The position numbers and the translations under genes were made by a program. The notes beneath the pieces were generated by a model, which saw nothing but the letters and a program-made list of their open reading frames with translations, searched no databases and was not told where the DNA came from. Positions 1-7,300 of a stretch of 33,916 bases of DNA are shown here, in pieces. The DNA is from RGIG8775 sp045612185 (GTDB lineage: Bacteria > Bacillota > Clostridia > Oscillospirales > CAG-272), in contig JAZKYO010000056.1 in the NCBI GenBank assembly GCA_045612185.1, forward strand, positions 1-33,916, given 5' to 3'. Numbering within the stretch: the first letter of the stretch is position 1; every line of letters begins with the position of its first letter.

Positions 1-25
1 GGGAAGCCTTCCATACCAATTTACT

Positions 26-51
26 CACAGATAAACTACAATTTATCTGTG
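26..51. repeat. Perfect 10-bp inverted repeat
   Basis: The arms CACAGATAAA (26-35) and TTTATCTGTG (42-51) pair perfectly around a 6-nt loop. The repeat lies beyond the 3' end of the antiporter gene and has no T-run on either strand, so it may be an operator or an RNA processing hairpin rather than an intrinsic terminator. The gene it may belong to lies left of the window. Confidence 0.45.
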
Positions 52-63
52 CATAATAAATTT

Positions 64-95
64 AAGGAGCTATCTGTTTAATGAGACAGCTCCTT
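64..95 (-). terminator. Probable terminator after the NhaC-type gene
   Basis: The arms AAGGAGCT (64-71) and AGCTCCTT (88-95) form an 8-bp stem that continues by 3 bp after one mismatch. The site starts 9 nt past the antiporter stop codon. Its tail on the minus strand is only AT-rich (AAATTTATT), so termination strength is uncertain. Confidence 0.4.
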
Positions 96-103
96 TATAA
101 ATA

Positions 104-1414
104 TTATCGCGTTTTTTTGTTGTTGGATTTTTTTCGCCAGATAAACAAGCTCCAAACAGGAAGCAGAATTAAAAACGCCGCAAATATAAGAGACGAGTTG
201 GGCGCGCCTACCGAGTCAAGCGGCACCCTGCAAGCAATAGACCATGGGAATAGCGAGGAAACAACCACTGCGCTGTTTTCAAGGAATATCGCCACCCTTT
301 TTTTGTCGCTTTCCATATCGTTACATAACTGATCTGTAAGCATAATAGTAAGCGTTTGGTTACAGGCAATAGAGGCCGCGACCAGTGATGTAATAAGTGT
401 GACTGCGTAAGTGGATATTTTTTGGCTTGATTTTACTATAACACTTTTTACAGAGTTAAGAAGTGGCGTTTTTTGGAAAATTCCCGAATAGGACGAGGAT
501 ATACAAACGATTGCGCCAACTCTTAACATAGAAACTATTCCGCCGCCGTTTATCATTTTTGCTACAGCGGTGTTTGTGGCTTCATATCCCGAAAAAGAAT
601 AAGCGAGCACGTCAAGCGGAGAGGCGTTTTGATAAAGAATACATATAATTGCCGAAGCAAGTATACTAGCAAGCATAGTTATCTTTACGTTTAGCCTTGC
701 AAAGGACAAAATGAGAATAAGTACAGCGGGAATAAGCGGAACAAGGCCAAGCTTGAATTCATTTGAGAATAGTGAGTTTACATCCATAATTTGCGCGTTT
801 TCGGGAGAAAACGCAAATCCAAGAATCGTGAAAAACGCGCAAGATGCCGCAAAGGGCACAACTGCGGACGACAACATCTTTTTTATGTTATCGTATAAAT
901 TGGTCTTTGTAAGCTCCGCAATTAACAGCGCACTTGTGGAAACAGGGGAACACCTGTCTCCGAAATACGCGCCCGAAATGATTGCACCTCCCATTATCAT
1001 TGGCTCAACGCCAAGCGTAAGAGCAATGGTCATACATATCGCTCCCATTGTTGCTGAAGTGCCAAAGGCGGTTCCCGTTAGAAACGATACAAGGCAAGTA
1101 AGTAAAAAGGAGATAACGACAATTATGCTTGGGTGCATTATTTTTACCGCATAGCAGACTATTGAGGGAATTGTGCCTGATGCCCGCCATAGCGCTGTAA
1201 GCATACCTATAAGTAAAAAGTTTATAATTATATTTTTTGCCGAAAGTATACCGCTTGCAGACATTTTTAATACGTCGAGAGCTCCAAATCCCTTTTTCAA
1301 GGCGTAAACGAAGAATATAGCGTATCCAATTAAAAGCGCATAAACTATGGAAATATCAGCGATAACAAATCCAAGCAGTACTGCAACGAAAAGCAGAATA
1401 AATAATATTTCCAT
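104..1414 (-). CDS. nhaC: NhaC-family Na+/H+ antiporter-like membrane protein
   Basis: This is a roughly 437-residue polytopic membrane protein with about 11-12 hydrophobic segments. The conserved NhaC-type stretch GTAFGTSATMGAICMTIA is followed by GGAIISGAYFGDRCSPVSTS, which carries the acidic and polar residues (GD-CSP) typical of NhaC and MleN transporters. Such proteins exchange Na+ or carboxylates for protons in the cytoplasmic membrane. I chose the ATG at 1414 because the mature-looking N-terminus (MEILFILLF) begins there. It lies 5 nt after the stop of aroF and has no Shine-Dalgarno of its own, so translation is probably coupled to aroF. The frame is also open upstream to a TTG at 1468. 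Placement in an aromatic amino-acid operon leaves room for a substrate other than Na+; this is inference. Family call is good, substrate unknown. Confidence 0.85.
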   Translation of the reverse strand: MEILFILLFVAVLLGFVIADISIVYALLIGYAIFFVYALKKGFGALDVLKMSASGILSAKNIIINFLLIGMLTALWRASGTIPSIVCYAVKIMHPSIIVVISFLLTCLVSFLTGTAFGTSATMGAICMTIALTLGVEPMIMGGAIISGAYFGDRCSPVSTSALLIAELTKTNLYDNIKKMLSSAVVPFAASCAFFTILGFAFSPENAQIMDVNSLFSNEFKLGLVPLIPAVLILILSFARLNVKITMLASILASAIICILYQNASPLDVLAYSFSGYEATNTAVAKMINGGGIVSMLRVGAIVCISSSYSGIFQKTPLLNSVKSVIVKSSQKISTYAVTLITSLVAASIACNQTLTIMLTDQLCNDMESDKKRVAIFLENSAVVVSSLFPWSIACRVPLDSVGAPNSSLIFAAFLILLPVWSLFIWRKKSNNKKTR

Positions 1415-1419
1415 TGCTA

Positions 1420-2448
1420 TCAGAGTAAGTCGGCAATGTCGTAGATAAGTCTTTCTGTCTTGTCCCAACCAAGGCAGGGGTCAGTGATAGACTTTCCATA
1501 AACATTTTCGCCAATCTTCTGGCAACCGTCCTCGATGTAGCTTTCAATCATAAGACCTTTAACAAGCTTTCTAACCTCGGGGTTGTATCTGCAACTGTGA
1601 AGAATTTCCTTGGAAATACGAACCTGCTCAAGATACTTCTTGCCGGAGTTTGCGTGGTTAGCATCTACGATAACCGCGGGATTTGCAAGACTCGACTTTT
1701 TGTAGGTCTCAGCAAGGTGTATAAGGTCCTCGTAGTGGTAGTTGGACATAGACTGTCCGTGCTTGTTTACGTATCCGCGGAGAATAGCGTGAGCAAGCGG
1801 GTTGCCCGAGGTCTCAACCTCCCAACCGCGGTAAATAAAGGTGTGACTGTGCTGCGCGGCTGTGATAGAGTTCATCATAACCGAAATGTCACCGCTGGTG
1901 GGGTTCTTCATACCAACGGGAATGTCAAGACCGCTGGAAGTAAGCCTGTGCTTCTGATTCTCAACCGAACGCGCGCCGATAGCCACGTAGGAGAGAAGGT
2001 CGGAAAGATATCTGTAATTTTCGGGGTAAAGCATTTCGTCTGCGCAACCGAAGCCGGTTTCCTCAATAGCTCTCATGTGGAGCTTTCTTATAGCGATAAT
2101 TCCGTGAAGCATATCGGGCTTTTCATTGGGGTCGGGTTGGTGGAGCATGCCCTTGTAACCGTCACCGGTCGTTCTGGGTTTGTTGGTGTAAATTCTGGGA
2201 ATAATAATAATCTTGTCGCTAACCTTGTCCTGAACGGTGCGGAGTCTTGAAATATAGTCGATGACCGCATCCTCTCTGTCGGCAGAGCAAGGACCGATAA
2301 CGAGAATAAACTTGTCAGATTCTCCCTTAAATACCTTTGCTATTTCAGCATCGGTTTTTACCTTGCTTGCGGCAAGCTCTTGGGAGAGGGGATATTCCGC
2401 TTTTATTTCTTGCGGAATCGGGAGTTTTCTTTTGAAATTCATGTTCAT
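1420..2448 (-). CDS. aroF: 3-deoxy-7-phosphoheptulonate (DAHP) synthase, type I AroG/AroF class
   Basis: The enzyme condenses phosphoenolpyruvate and erythrose 4-phosphate to DAHP, the first step of the shikimate pathway, in the cytosol. The 342-residue protein has the expected length. It carries GPCSADRED (residues 52-60), the PEP-binding KPRTT (90-94) within IYTNKPRTTGDGYKG, and VDANHANSGKK further on, which supplies a metal-ligand histidine. The start has GAAGG 11 nt upstream; a second ATG follows two codons later and could also serve. It lies 30 bp downstream of pheA on the same strand, so the two are almost certainly co-transcribed. Which aromatic amino acid controls it cannot be read from the sequence with confidence. 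Confidence 0.96.
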   Translation of the reverse strand: MNMNFKRKLPIPQEIKAEYPLSQELAASKVKTDAEIAKVFKGESDKFILVIGPCSADREDAVIDYISRLRTVQDKVSDKIIIIPRIYTNKPRTTGDGYKGMLHQPDPNEKPDMLHGIIAIRKLHMRAIEETGFGCADEMLYPENYRYLSDLLSYVAIGARSVENQKHRLTSSGLDIPVGMKNPTSGDISVMMNSITAAQHSHTFIYRGWEVETSGNPLAHAILRGYVNKHGQSMSNYHYEDLIHLAETYKKSSLANPAVIVDANHANSGKKYLEQVRISKEILHSCRYNPEVRKLVKGLMIESYIEDGCQKIGENVYGKSITDPCLGWDKTERLIYDIADLL

Positions 2449-2478
2449 AATGTATATACCTTCTTTCAGGGAACTAAA

Positions 2479-3567
2479 TTAAATTGAGTGGGTTTCGTCA
2501 AAGCTGCCCACTATCTTAAGCTTGTCGCAACATTCCGAAAGCTCTTTAAGCATTGCCTCACCTTCGGGGGTGTAAGGATTTCCGTCCCCCTCGATATAAA
2601 AGTAATATTGCCAAGCAAGGCTTCTCATAGAACGGCTGCGGAGCGATTGCATGTTAAATCCGTGCTTTGCTATAATTCCAATACTTTTAGCCAACGCCCC
2701 CGCCTCGTTTTTCACCGAGAAAACGAGAATAAACTTTTTCTTTTTTTCGATATCTTGAGGCGCTCTTGAGAAAATCGCGAAACGCGTCGTGTTGCTTCGC
2801 GCTGAATTTATAGCTTTTTCAATAACCTTTAAGCCGTAAAGCGCGGCAGTTTCTTCGCTGGCAATAGCCGCTATGTGTCTGTTGTTTTGCGATGCAACGT
2901 ACTGTGCCGCAAGCGCGGTGTTGGCATACTCGGTTTGATTAAAATGATGGCTCTTGATGTATCCCGCACATTGCGAAAGCGCTTGAGGGTGGCTGACTAC
3001 GTCGGTTACGTCGGCAACCGTCGCGTCTTGCGTGCCGAGAAGATTTTGAATAATCGGTAACTCAAAAATTCCGTTTATGTAAAGCGAGCCGGAAAAAATC
3101 AAGTCCATAACCTGTCCAACTTCACCCGCAAAGCTGTTTTCGATAGGGAGAACCGCTGAGTCGCAAATGCCGTTTTCAACTGCGCGGTATGCCTCCTCAA
3201 AATCTCCGTAAGCAATGTGAGACGCATTGGGGAATATTCGTGTGGCGGCTATGTGAGCAAATGCTCCTTCTATTCCGCTGTAAGCTATTTTCATACCGTT
3301 TTGAATGCGGCTTTGATAGCTTTTTGCGATAGAAAGGACGTGCTTCATAAATCGCACGTAATACTCCTTTAGTTGAGGTGTTTCAAGATAGTTTTGTGAA
3401 ATTTCAAGTATACGGCTGTCGTATTCGGCATCGTTTACCGGAATTCCGTTTTCGCATTTTCGGGCGGCAATTTCTTTAACCAAACCCATTCTGTGGGCGA
3501 ATAGTTCTGCCATTTTGCGGTCGATTTTTTCGATATCGTTCTCAAATGCAAGTATTTCGTCGTTCAT
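2479..3567 (-). CDS. pheA: Bifunctional chorismate mutase / prephenate dehydratase
   Basis: The protein turns chorismate into prephenate and then phenylpyruvate for phenylalanine synthesis. Of 362 residues, about 1-85 form an AroQ-type helical chorismate mutase (FENDIEKIDRKMAELFAHRM), 92-268 the prephenate dehydratase with the TRF triad at 261-263, and 279 to about 356 an ACT domain. In the ACT domain the GALV-like motif is GALA (290-293), and the position equivalent to the E. coli ESRP motif reads LRSRSM (309-314), so the Phe-binding site differs from the enterobacterial form. The ATG at 3567 was chosen because AAGGAG sits 7 nt upstream; a longer frame from 3585 lacks a ribosome site. A sigma-A promoter and a palindrome precede it. 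It heads the pheA-aroF-nhaC operon. Confidence 0.95.
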   Translation of the reverse strand: MNDEILAFENDIEKIDRKMAELFAHRMGLVKEIAARKCENGIPVNDAEYDSRILEISQNYLETPQLKEYYVRFMKHVLSIAKSYQSRIQNGMKIAYSGIEGAFAHIAATRIFPNASHIAYGDFEEAYRAVENGICDSAVLPIENSFAGEVGQVMDLIFSGSLYINGIFELPIIQNLLGTQDATVADVTDVVSHPQALSQCAGYIKSHHFNQTEYANTALAAQYVASQNNRHIAAIASEETAALYGLKVIEKAINSARSNTTRFAIFSRAPQDIEKKKKFILVFSVKNEAGALAKSIGIIAKHGFNMQSLRSRSMRSLAWQYYFYIEGDGNPYTPEGEAMLKELSECCDKLKIVGSFDETHSI

Positions 3568-3590
3568 AATGCAGCTCCTTTCCAAGTTAT

Positions 3591-3611
3591 TTTCAGATTA
3601 AAAATCTGAAA
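3591..3611. promoter_or_regulatory. Operator-like palindrome at the pheA transcription start
   Basis: TTTCAGATT (3591-3599) and AATCTGAAA (3603-3611) are perfect 9-bp arms around 3 nt. The predicted transcript starts near 3608, so the dyad covers roughly -3 to +18. That is a classic repressor position; it would also form a 5' hairpin in the mRNA. There is no T-run after it, which argues against a simple attenuator. Confidence 0.6.
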
Positions 3612-3614
3612 TCT

Positions 3615-3643
3615 ATTATATCACTTTTATCCTTGAATTGCAA
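3615..3643 (-). promoter_or_regulatory. Sigma-A promoter of pheA operon
   Basis: Read on the minus strand, the -35 is TTGCAA (3643-3638), the spacer is 17 bp and the -10 is TATAAT (3620-3615). Confidence 0.75.
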
Positions 3644-3718
3644 TAGTTTTGGGCTGTTTTTTTAACCGATTTTTTTGGCAAATTTTTAGTTTTGATATAT
3701 GGAATTTTTGAAAAGGAG

Positions 3719-3747
3719 TTGACAAATCGACGATATTCGTGTATAAT
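3719..3747 (+). promoter_or_regulatory. Consensus sigma-A promoter of the small lipoprotein gene
   Basis: TTGACA (3719-3724), a 17-bp spacer and TATAAT (3742-3747) match the consensus exactly. The start codon lies about 45 nt after the expected transcription start, preceded by GAAAGGAAG. Confidence 0.85.
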
Positions 3748-3799
3748 TAAAAATGAACAGAGTTCTGTTCAAATAACCACATAGAAAGGAAGACAGATT

Positions 3800-4273
3800 A
3801 TGAAGAACTATGTAAGAATTATTGCGGTTGCGCTTTTGGCGGTTATGGTACTCGCTACTCTCGCAAGCTGCGGCTCTGCTTTCGGAGCTATCAAGAGCAA
3901 TTTTGAGAAGAATGGCTACAAGTATGTAGAGAACGATGACGGAAACGGAATTTTCGATGCATTCGTAGCAGATCTTGAAGAGGGAGAAATCTCCGTAACT
4001 CTTCATGTTTTCAAGGCTGAGCCCAAGGAAGACAAAGAGGATAAGGGCTTCCTCGGAGGACTTGTTGACAGTCTTGTTAATGCGGTAGACTACTGCGGCG
4101 TTATTGAGTTCGGTTCCGATGCGGATATGAAGAAGGCACTTGAAGAGAATAATACTCTCAGCGGACTTATCAAGGACGCAAGCGAGTCTGATCTTGTGAA
4201 CGGTAACTGTGTGCTTATCACAGGTCTTGTTAACGTTGAAGAAAAGATTGAAATCTTCACAAAGTCCAAGTAA
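3800..4273 (+). CDS. Small predicted lipoprotein of unknown function
   Basis: I do not recognise a family. The 157-residue product begins with a lipoprotein signal: positive residues MKNYVR, a hydrophobic core and the lipobox LASC with the lipidated cysteine at residue 24, so it should be anchored on the outer face of the membrane. The mature part is soluble, acidic and lysine-rich, with a charged run near residues 75-85 (EPKEDKEDKG) and no cysteine pairs or obvious enzyme motif. The GAIKSNFEKNGY start and the VCGVIEF-like centre suggest a small alpha/beta fold; this is only an impression. The gene stands alone between a perfect consensus promoter and a strong terminator, which suggests high constitutive expression. 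Divergent from pheA. Confidence 0.85.
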   Translation: MKNYVRIIAVALLAVMVLATLASCGSAFGAIKSNFEKNGYKYVENDDGNGIFDAFVADLEEGEISVTLHVFKAEPKEDKEDKGFLGGLVDSLVNAVDYCGVIEFGSDADMKKALEENNTLSGLIKDASESDLVNGNCVLITGLVNVEEKIEIFTKSK

Positions 4274-4291
4274 TTAAATCTTAAATTACAT

Positions 4292-4326
4292 AAAAACCCC
4301 TGTCGCAATGCGACAGCGGTTTTTTT
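4292..4326. terminator. Bidirectional intrinsic terminator
   Basis: CTGTCGC and GCGACAG pair around AAT, with flanking A-run (4292-4296) and T-run (4320-4326). It ends the lipoprotein transcript on the plus strand and, from the other side, the transporter operon that finishes with the VOC gene; its T-run overlaps the end of that gene. Confidence 0.85.
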
Positions 4327-4729
4327 ATATCTCTTTGAAAAATTCAACTTGTTCTCCGTCAGGCCCCTTAACGAAAGCAATGTTAATGCTTATCTTTTCG
4401 GGAGTGGAGTCAAGCGGAACTACCTTGGGAAGAATGTGGGGGACTGCACCCGCCGCAATAGCGGTGTCGTACGCTTTTTGCACGTCGTCAACCTTCATGG
4501 CAAAGTGAACCCACTTTCCACACTCTGCAAACTCGTCACCACCATTGGCAAAAAGCTCTATGCGTCCGCCATCGCCAATGTCAAGCATTGCAATAGTCTT
4601 TTCACCTTCGCCCCACCGAACAACCTCTTTAAGACCAAGAGCCTTGTAGAAGGCGAGAGATTTTTCAAAATCAGCGGCTTTCAGACCGATGTGATGAAAG
4701 CCCATACCTTTAATAATATCGTTAGCCAT
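4325..4729 (-). CDS. VOC (glyoxalase I-like) family protein
   Basis: The 134-residue cytosolic protein shows two beta-alpha-beta-beta-beta units. The four metal-ligand positions expected of glyoxalase-type VOC enzymes are present: His in GFHHIGL near the N-terminus, Glu in GGRIELF, His in KWVHFAMKV and Glu in GEQVEFF at the C-terminus. Members include lactoylglutathione lyases, methylmalonyl-CoA epimerases and ring-cleaving dioxygenases; the sequence does not decide among them. The start has GAGG 7-8 nt upstream. It begins 11 nt after the stop of the ABC ATPase, so it is the last gene of the transporter operon. A link between amino-acid uptake and this enzyme is inference. Confidence 0.88.
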   Translation of the reverse strand: MANDIIKGMGFHHIGLKAADFEKSLAFYKALGLKEVVRWGEGEKTIAMLDIGDGGRIELFANGGDEFAECGKWVHFAMKVDDVQKAYDTAIAAGAVPHILPKVVPLDSTPEKISINIAFVKGPDGEQVEFFKEI

Positions 4730-4740
4730 GATTATACCTC

Positions 4741-5535
4741 TTATTTGTTTATTCCGCTTAAGAAAGAGCGGAGAATTTCACTCTTGGGATTTCCAAAAAG
4801 CTCCTCAGGCGAGCCTTGCTCCTCAATTACACCGTTAGCCATAAAGATTACGCTGTCCGATACCTGGCGCGCAAATTCCATCTCGTGAGTAACCACTATC
4901 ATGGTGCGTCCCTCGTCGCGAAGACCCTTGATAACCTTAAGAACCTCGCCCGTAAGCTCGGGGTCAAGCGCCGAAGTAGGCTCGTCAAAGCAGAGAATAT
5001 CCGGCTTCATTGCAAGCGCGCGTGCAATGGAAACTCGCTGTTGCTGACCGCCCGAAAGCTGGCATGGATAAGCATCGCGCTTGTCGGACAGACCTACCGA
5101 ATCAAGGAGCGCTTCAGCGTTCTTTTCAATGTCCTCATATATAACCTTCAACTCGTTGCTGTGAAGCTTCTTAGCCTTAGCCTCTTCTTTTGCCTTGAGC
5201 TTTGGCGCAAGGGTAAGATTGTCGAATACGGAATACTGGGGGAAAAGATTGAAGGACTGAAATACAAGTCCAAATCTTAGGCGGTTTTTGCGTATTTCGG
5301 CAGCCGATTTTTTGTGGTGGTCGTCGGCGTCAAATATCAGCTTGCCGTCTACTGAAATCGTACCTTTATCAGGTGTTTCAAGAAAGTTGAGACATCTTAA
5401 AAGCGTTGTTTTTCCGCTTCCCGATGAGCCGATAATTGAAAGCACGTGTCCTTTTTCAAGTGAAAAATCTATGCCCTTTAATACGTCAACCTTGCCAAAG
5501 CTTTTTATTATGTTTTTAACTTCAAGTAATGCCAT
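4741..5535 (-). CDS. Polar amino-acid ABC transporter, ATP-binding subunit (GlnQ/ArtM type)
   Basis: This is the ATPase that powers uptake of an amino acid, working as a dimer beneath the permease. The 264 residues contain Walker A GSSGSGKT (36-43), a Q-loop glutamine (93), the signature LSGGQQQR (160-167), Walker B ILCFDEP (180-186) and the H-loop histidine in VVTHE (near 207). The usual length is about 240; the extra length comes from a charged, lysine-rich insert at about 113-140 between the Q-loop and the signature, in the helical domain. The start lies 11 nt after the permease stop codon. Substrate is not certain: glutamine, arginine, cystine and related uptake systems share this type. 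Confidence 0.94.
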   Translation of the reverse strand: MALLEVKNIIKSFGKVDVLKGIDFSLEKGHVLSIIGSSGSGKTTLLRCLNFLETPDKGTISVDGKLIFDADDHHKKSAAEIRKNRLRFGLVFQSFNLFPQYSVFDNLTLAPKLKAKEEAKAKKLHSNELKVIYEDIEKNAEALLDSVGLSDKRDAYPCQLSGGQQQRVSIARALAMKPDILCFDEPTSALDPELTGEVLKVIKGLRDEGRTMIVVTHEMEFARQVSDSVIFMANGVIEEQGSPEELFGNPKSEILRSFLSGINK

Positions 5536-5546
5536 TTCGCGTCCTC

Positions 5547-6206
5547 CTATACCTTGTAGTAGTCAAGCTTTTTCTCGATAAATCCGAAAAGAAGCGTAAG
5601 GAGTCCGACAAAAGCAAGATAGAATACTGCCGTATAGAACAGAGGCCAGATAAGACCGTAAGCCGCATATTCCTCAGCCGCTTTGATGATTTCCACCACC
5701 ATAATAACTCTGGCAAGAGCAGTATCCTTGACAAGGGTGATTATCTCGTTTGACATAGGTGGAATAATACGCTTTACCACCTGCATAAGAACCACCTTGA
5801 AGAAAATCTGTGACTTTGTCATACCAAGAACTTCGCCCGCCTCGTACTGTCCGCGTGGAATACCCTCAATGCCGCCTCGGTATATCTCGGAGAAATAGCA
5901 AGCGTAGTTAATAACAAACGCAACTATTACCGCATTGAAGCGGGTGAAGAAAGACATCTCCCAAAGAAGTCTCGGAACGTAGAAAACCACGAATATCTGG
6001 AGCATAAGCGGAACGCCGCGTATTATCCAAACAAAAACTTTCGTGATATAAGACAGAGGCTTGAACTTTGACATGGAGCCAAAAGAAATCACCAAACCCA
6101 AAGGAAGCGCTAACACAAGTGTTAGCGCAAAAATCAGGCAGGTTGATTCAAATCCTTTAAGTAAGCTTAACGTTACTTTTAAAAACGATGACCAAGTTAT
6201 TGCCAT
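5547..6206 (-). CDS. Polar amino-acid ABC transporter, permease subunit (HisM/GlnP type)
   Basis: This is a 219-residue membrane protein with about five transmembrane helices. The EAA loop that docks to the ATPase is visible at about 122-140 (EAGEVLGMTKSQIFFKVVL). Upstream of it the stretch IIRGVPLMLQIFVVFY is the typical His/Glu/Gln/Arg/opine permease signature. A single permease gene implies a homodimer in the complex. The gene starts 23 nt after the binding-protein stop and belongs to the same operon. Confidence 0.94.
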   Translation of the reverse strand: MAITWSSFLKVTLSLLKGFESTCLIFALTLVLALPLGLVISFGSMSKFKPLSYITKVFVWIIRGVPLMLQIFVVFYVPRLLWEMSFFTRFNAVIVAFVINYACYFSEIYRGGIEGIPRGQYEAGEVLGMTKSQIFFKVVLMQVVKRIIPPMSNEIITLVKDTALARVIMVVEIIKAAEEYAAYGLIWPLFYTAVFYLAFVGLLTLLFGFIEKKLDYYKV

Positions 6207-6229
6207 TATTAATTCCTTTGTAAGTAAAA

Positions 6230-7048
6230 TCAGTCGATTGTCTCAACAAGCTGAACTACGTTCTCAAAACCGTACTTAGCTGCAAGCTCAGCGATCTTGC
6301 CGTTCTCGAAGAGAGTCTTGATAGCTTCGTTTACCTTAGCTGTAAGCTCACTGCCTTTTTCAAAGCCGATTGCGTAGATTTCGGAATCAAGTACGATTTC
6401 CTCAACGATCATAAGGTCAGCATAGTCGCCCTGACCGCAAATATTTTTAGCAAGAACGATATCCATAACAGCGAAGTCAACCGCACCGGACTTAACCTCA
6501 AGGAATGCTTTGTTCTGAGCAGGGTACTTCTCAAGGCTACCGTTTTCACCGATAACAGATGCAGCGTAGCTTTCGCCTGCGCTACCGCCCTCAACACCTG
6601 CCTTCTTGCCTGCAAGGTCAGCCTCGGACTTGATAGCGTCCTTGTTGTCAGCCTTGATAACTACGCACTGCTGGTTAAGCATGTAGCCGTAAGAGAAATC
6701 AACGAGATCGGAACGCTTTGTGTCAACGCCGTCGATTTTATCGGAAGAGTTAGCGGTGAAGCCGTTCCAGATGCAGTCGATAGTGCCTGCCTCAAGCTCC
6801 ATGTACTTCTGACCCCAGTCGATTTCCTGGAAGTCAACGTCCATGCCTATAAGCTTACCAACTTCGATAGCAAACTCGGACTCAAAGCCTGTCCAGTTGC
6901 CGTTTTCATCTTTTTCGTTCATGTTTTCGAAAATAGTAACACCGCAAACGAGTGTGTTATCTGCTACGTCAGGTCCGCAGCTTGCGAAGCAGAACATTGC
7001 GCTCATGATCATAATAAGCGCGAGAGTGAGAGAAAGAATTTTTTTCAT
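6230..7048 (-). CDS. Amino-acid ABC transporter substrate-binding lipoprotein
   Basis: This family-3 extracellular solute-binding protein catches an amino acid and hands it to the permease. The 272-residue product has a lipoprotein signal with lipobox FASC (Cys 24). Ligand-contact signatures include CIWNGFTAN, the arginine in DTKRSDLVDFSYGYM that should bind the alpha-carboxylate, and GVEGGSAGESYA at the start of lobe 2. The start has TAGGAGA 7 nt upstream. It is the first gene of a four-gene operon (binding protein, permease, ATPase, VOC protein) with its own promoter and an operator-like palindrome. Ligand identity is not readable with confidence. Confidence 0.94.
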   Translation of the reverse strand: MKKILSLTLALIMIMSAMFCFASCGPDVADNTLVCGVTIFENMNEKDENGNWTGFESEFAIEVGKLIGMDVDFQEIDWGQKYMELEAGTIDCIWNGFTANSSDKIDGVDTKRSDLVDFSYGYMLNQQCVVIKADNKDAIKSEADLAGKKAGVEGGSAGESYAASVIGENGSLEKYPAQNKAFLEVKSGAVDFAVMDIVLAKNICGQGDYADLMIVEEIVLDSEIYAIGFEKGSELTAKVNEAIKTLFENGKIAELAAKYGFENVVQLVETID

Positions 7049-7083
7049 GATGTGTCTCCTATGTAGAAAAATAATATTTTAAC

Positions 7084-7101
7084 GCTTTACCTTGGTAAAG
7101 C
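7084..7101. promoter_or_regulatory. Operator-like palindrome at the start of the ABC-transporter operon
   Basis: GCTTTACC (7084-7091) and GGTAAAGC (7094-7101) are perfect 8-bp arms around TT. With the -10 at 7113-7108 the transcript should start near 7101, so the dyad covers about +1 to +18. This is a typical repressor-binding position. I do not recognise the regulator. Confidence 0.65.
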
Positions 7102-7107
7102 ACTACT

Positions 7108-7136
7108 ATAATACCATATTAAAACGCATTTGTCAA
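7108..7136 (-). promoter_or_regulatory. Sigma-A promoter of the amino-acid ABC-transporter operon
   Basis: On the minus strand TTGACA (7136-7131), a 17-bp spacer and TATTAT (7113-7108). Confidence 0.85.
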
Positions 7137-7236
7137 TAGTTTTTTTGAAAAAGTATGTATTTTGTTACAGATGTCGAAAATATATATTAAATAATGAAAC
7201 AATTATTGGAAATTGCGTGAAATATTTTCAATCTTC

Positions 7237-7265
7237 TTGACAAATATTAATTAAAAAGGTATAAT
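7237..7265 (+). promoter_or_regulatory. Consensus sigma-A promoter of the YjdF-like gene
   Basis: TTGACA (7237-7242), a 17-bp spacer and TATAAT (7260-7265), an exact consensus. The TTG start codon is about 30 nt after the expected transcription start. Confidence 0.85.
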
Positions 7266-7300
7266 TGACTTGTTTAACAGGCTTGAAGGGGTGAGATGAT

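Noticed and set aside
3591..3611. Intrinsic attenuator in the pheA leader
   Set aside because: The hairpin lacks a following T-run and no leader peptide or T-box motif is visible, so an operator is more likely.
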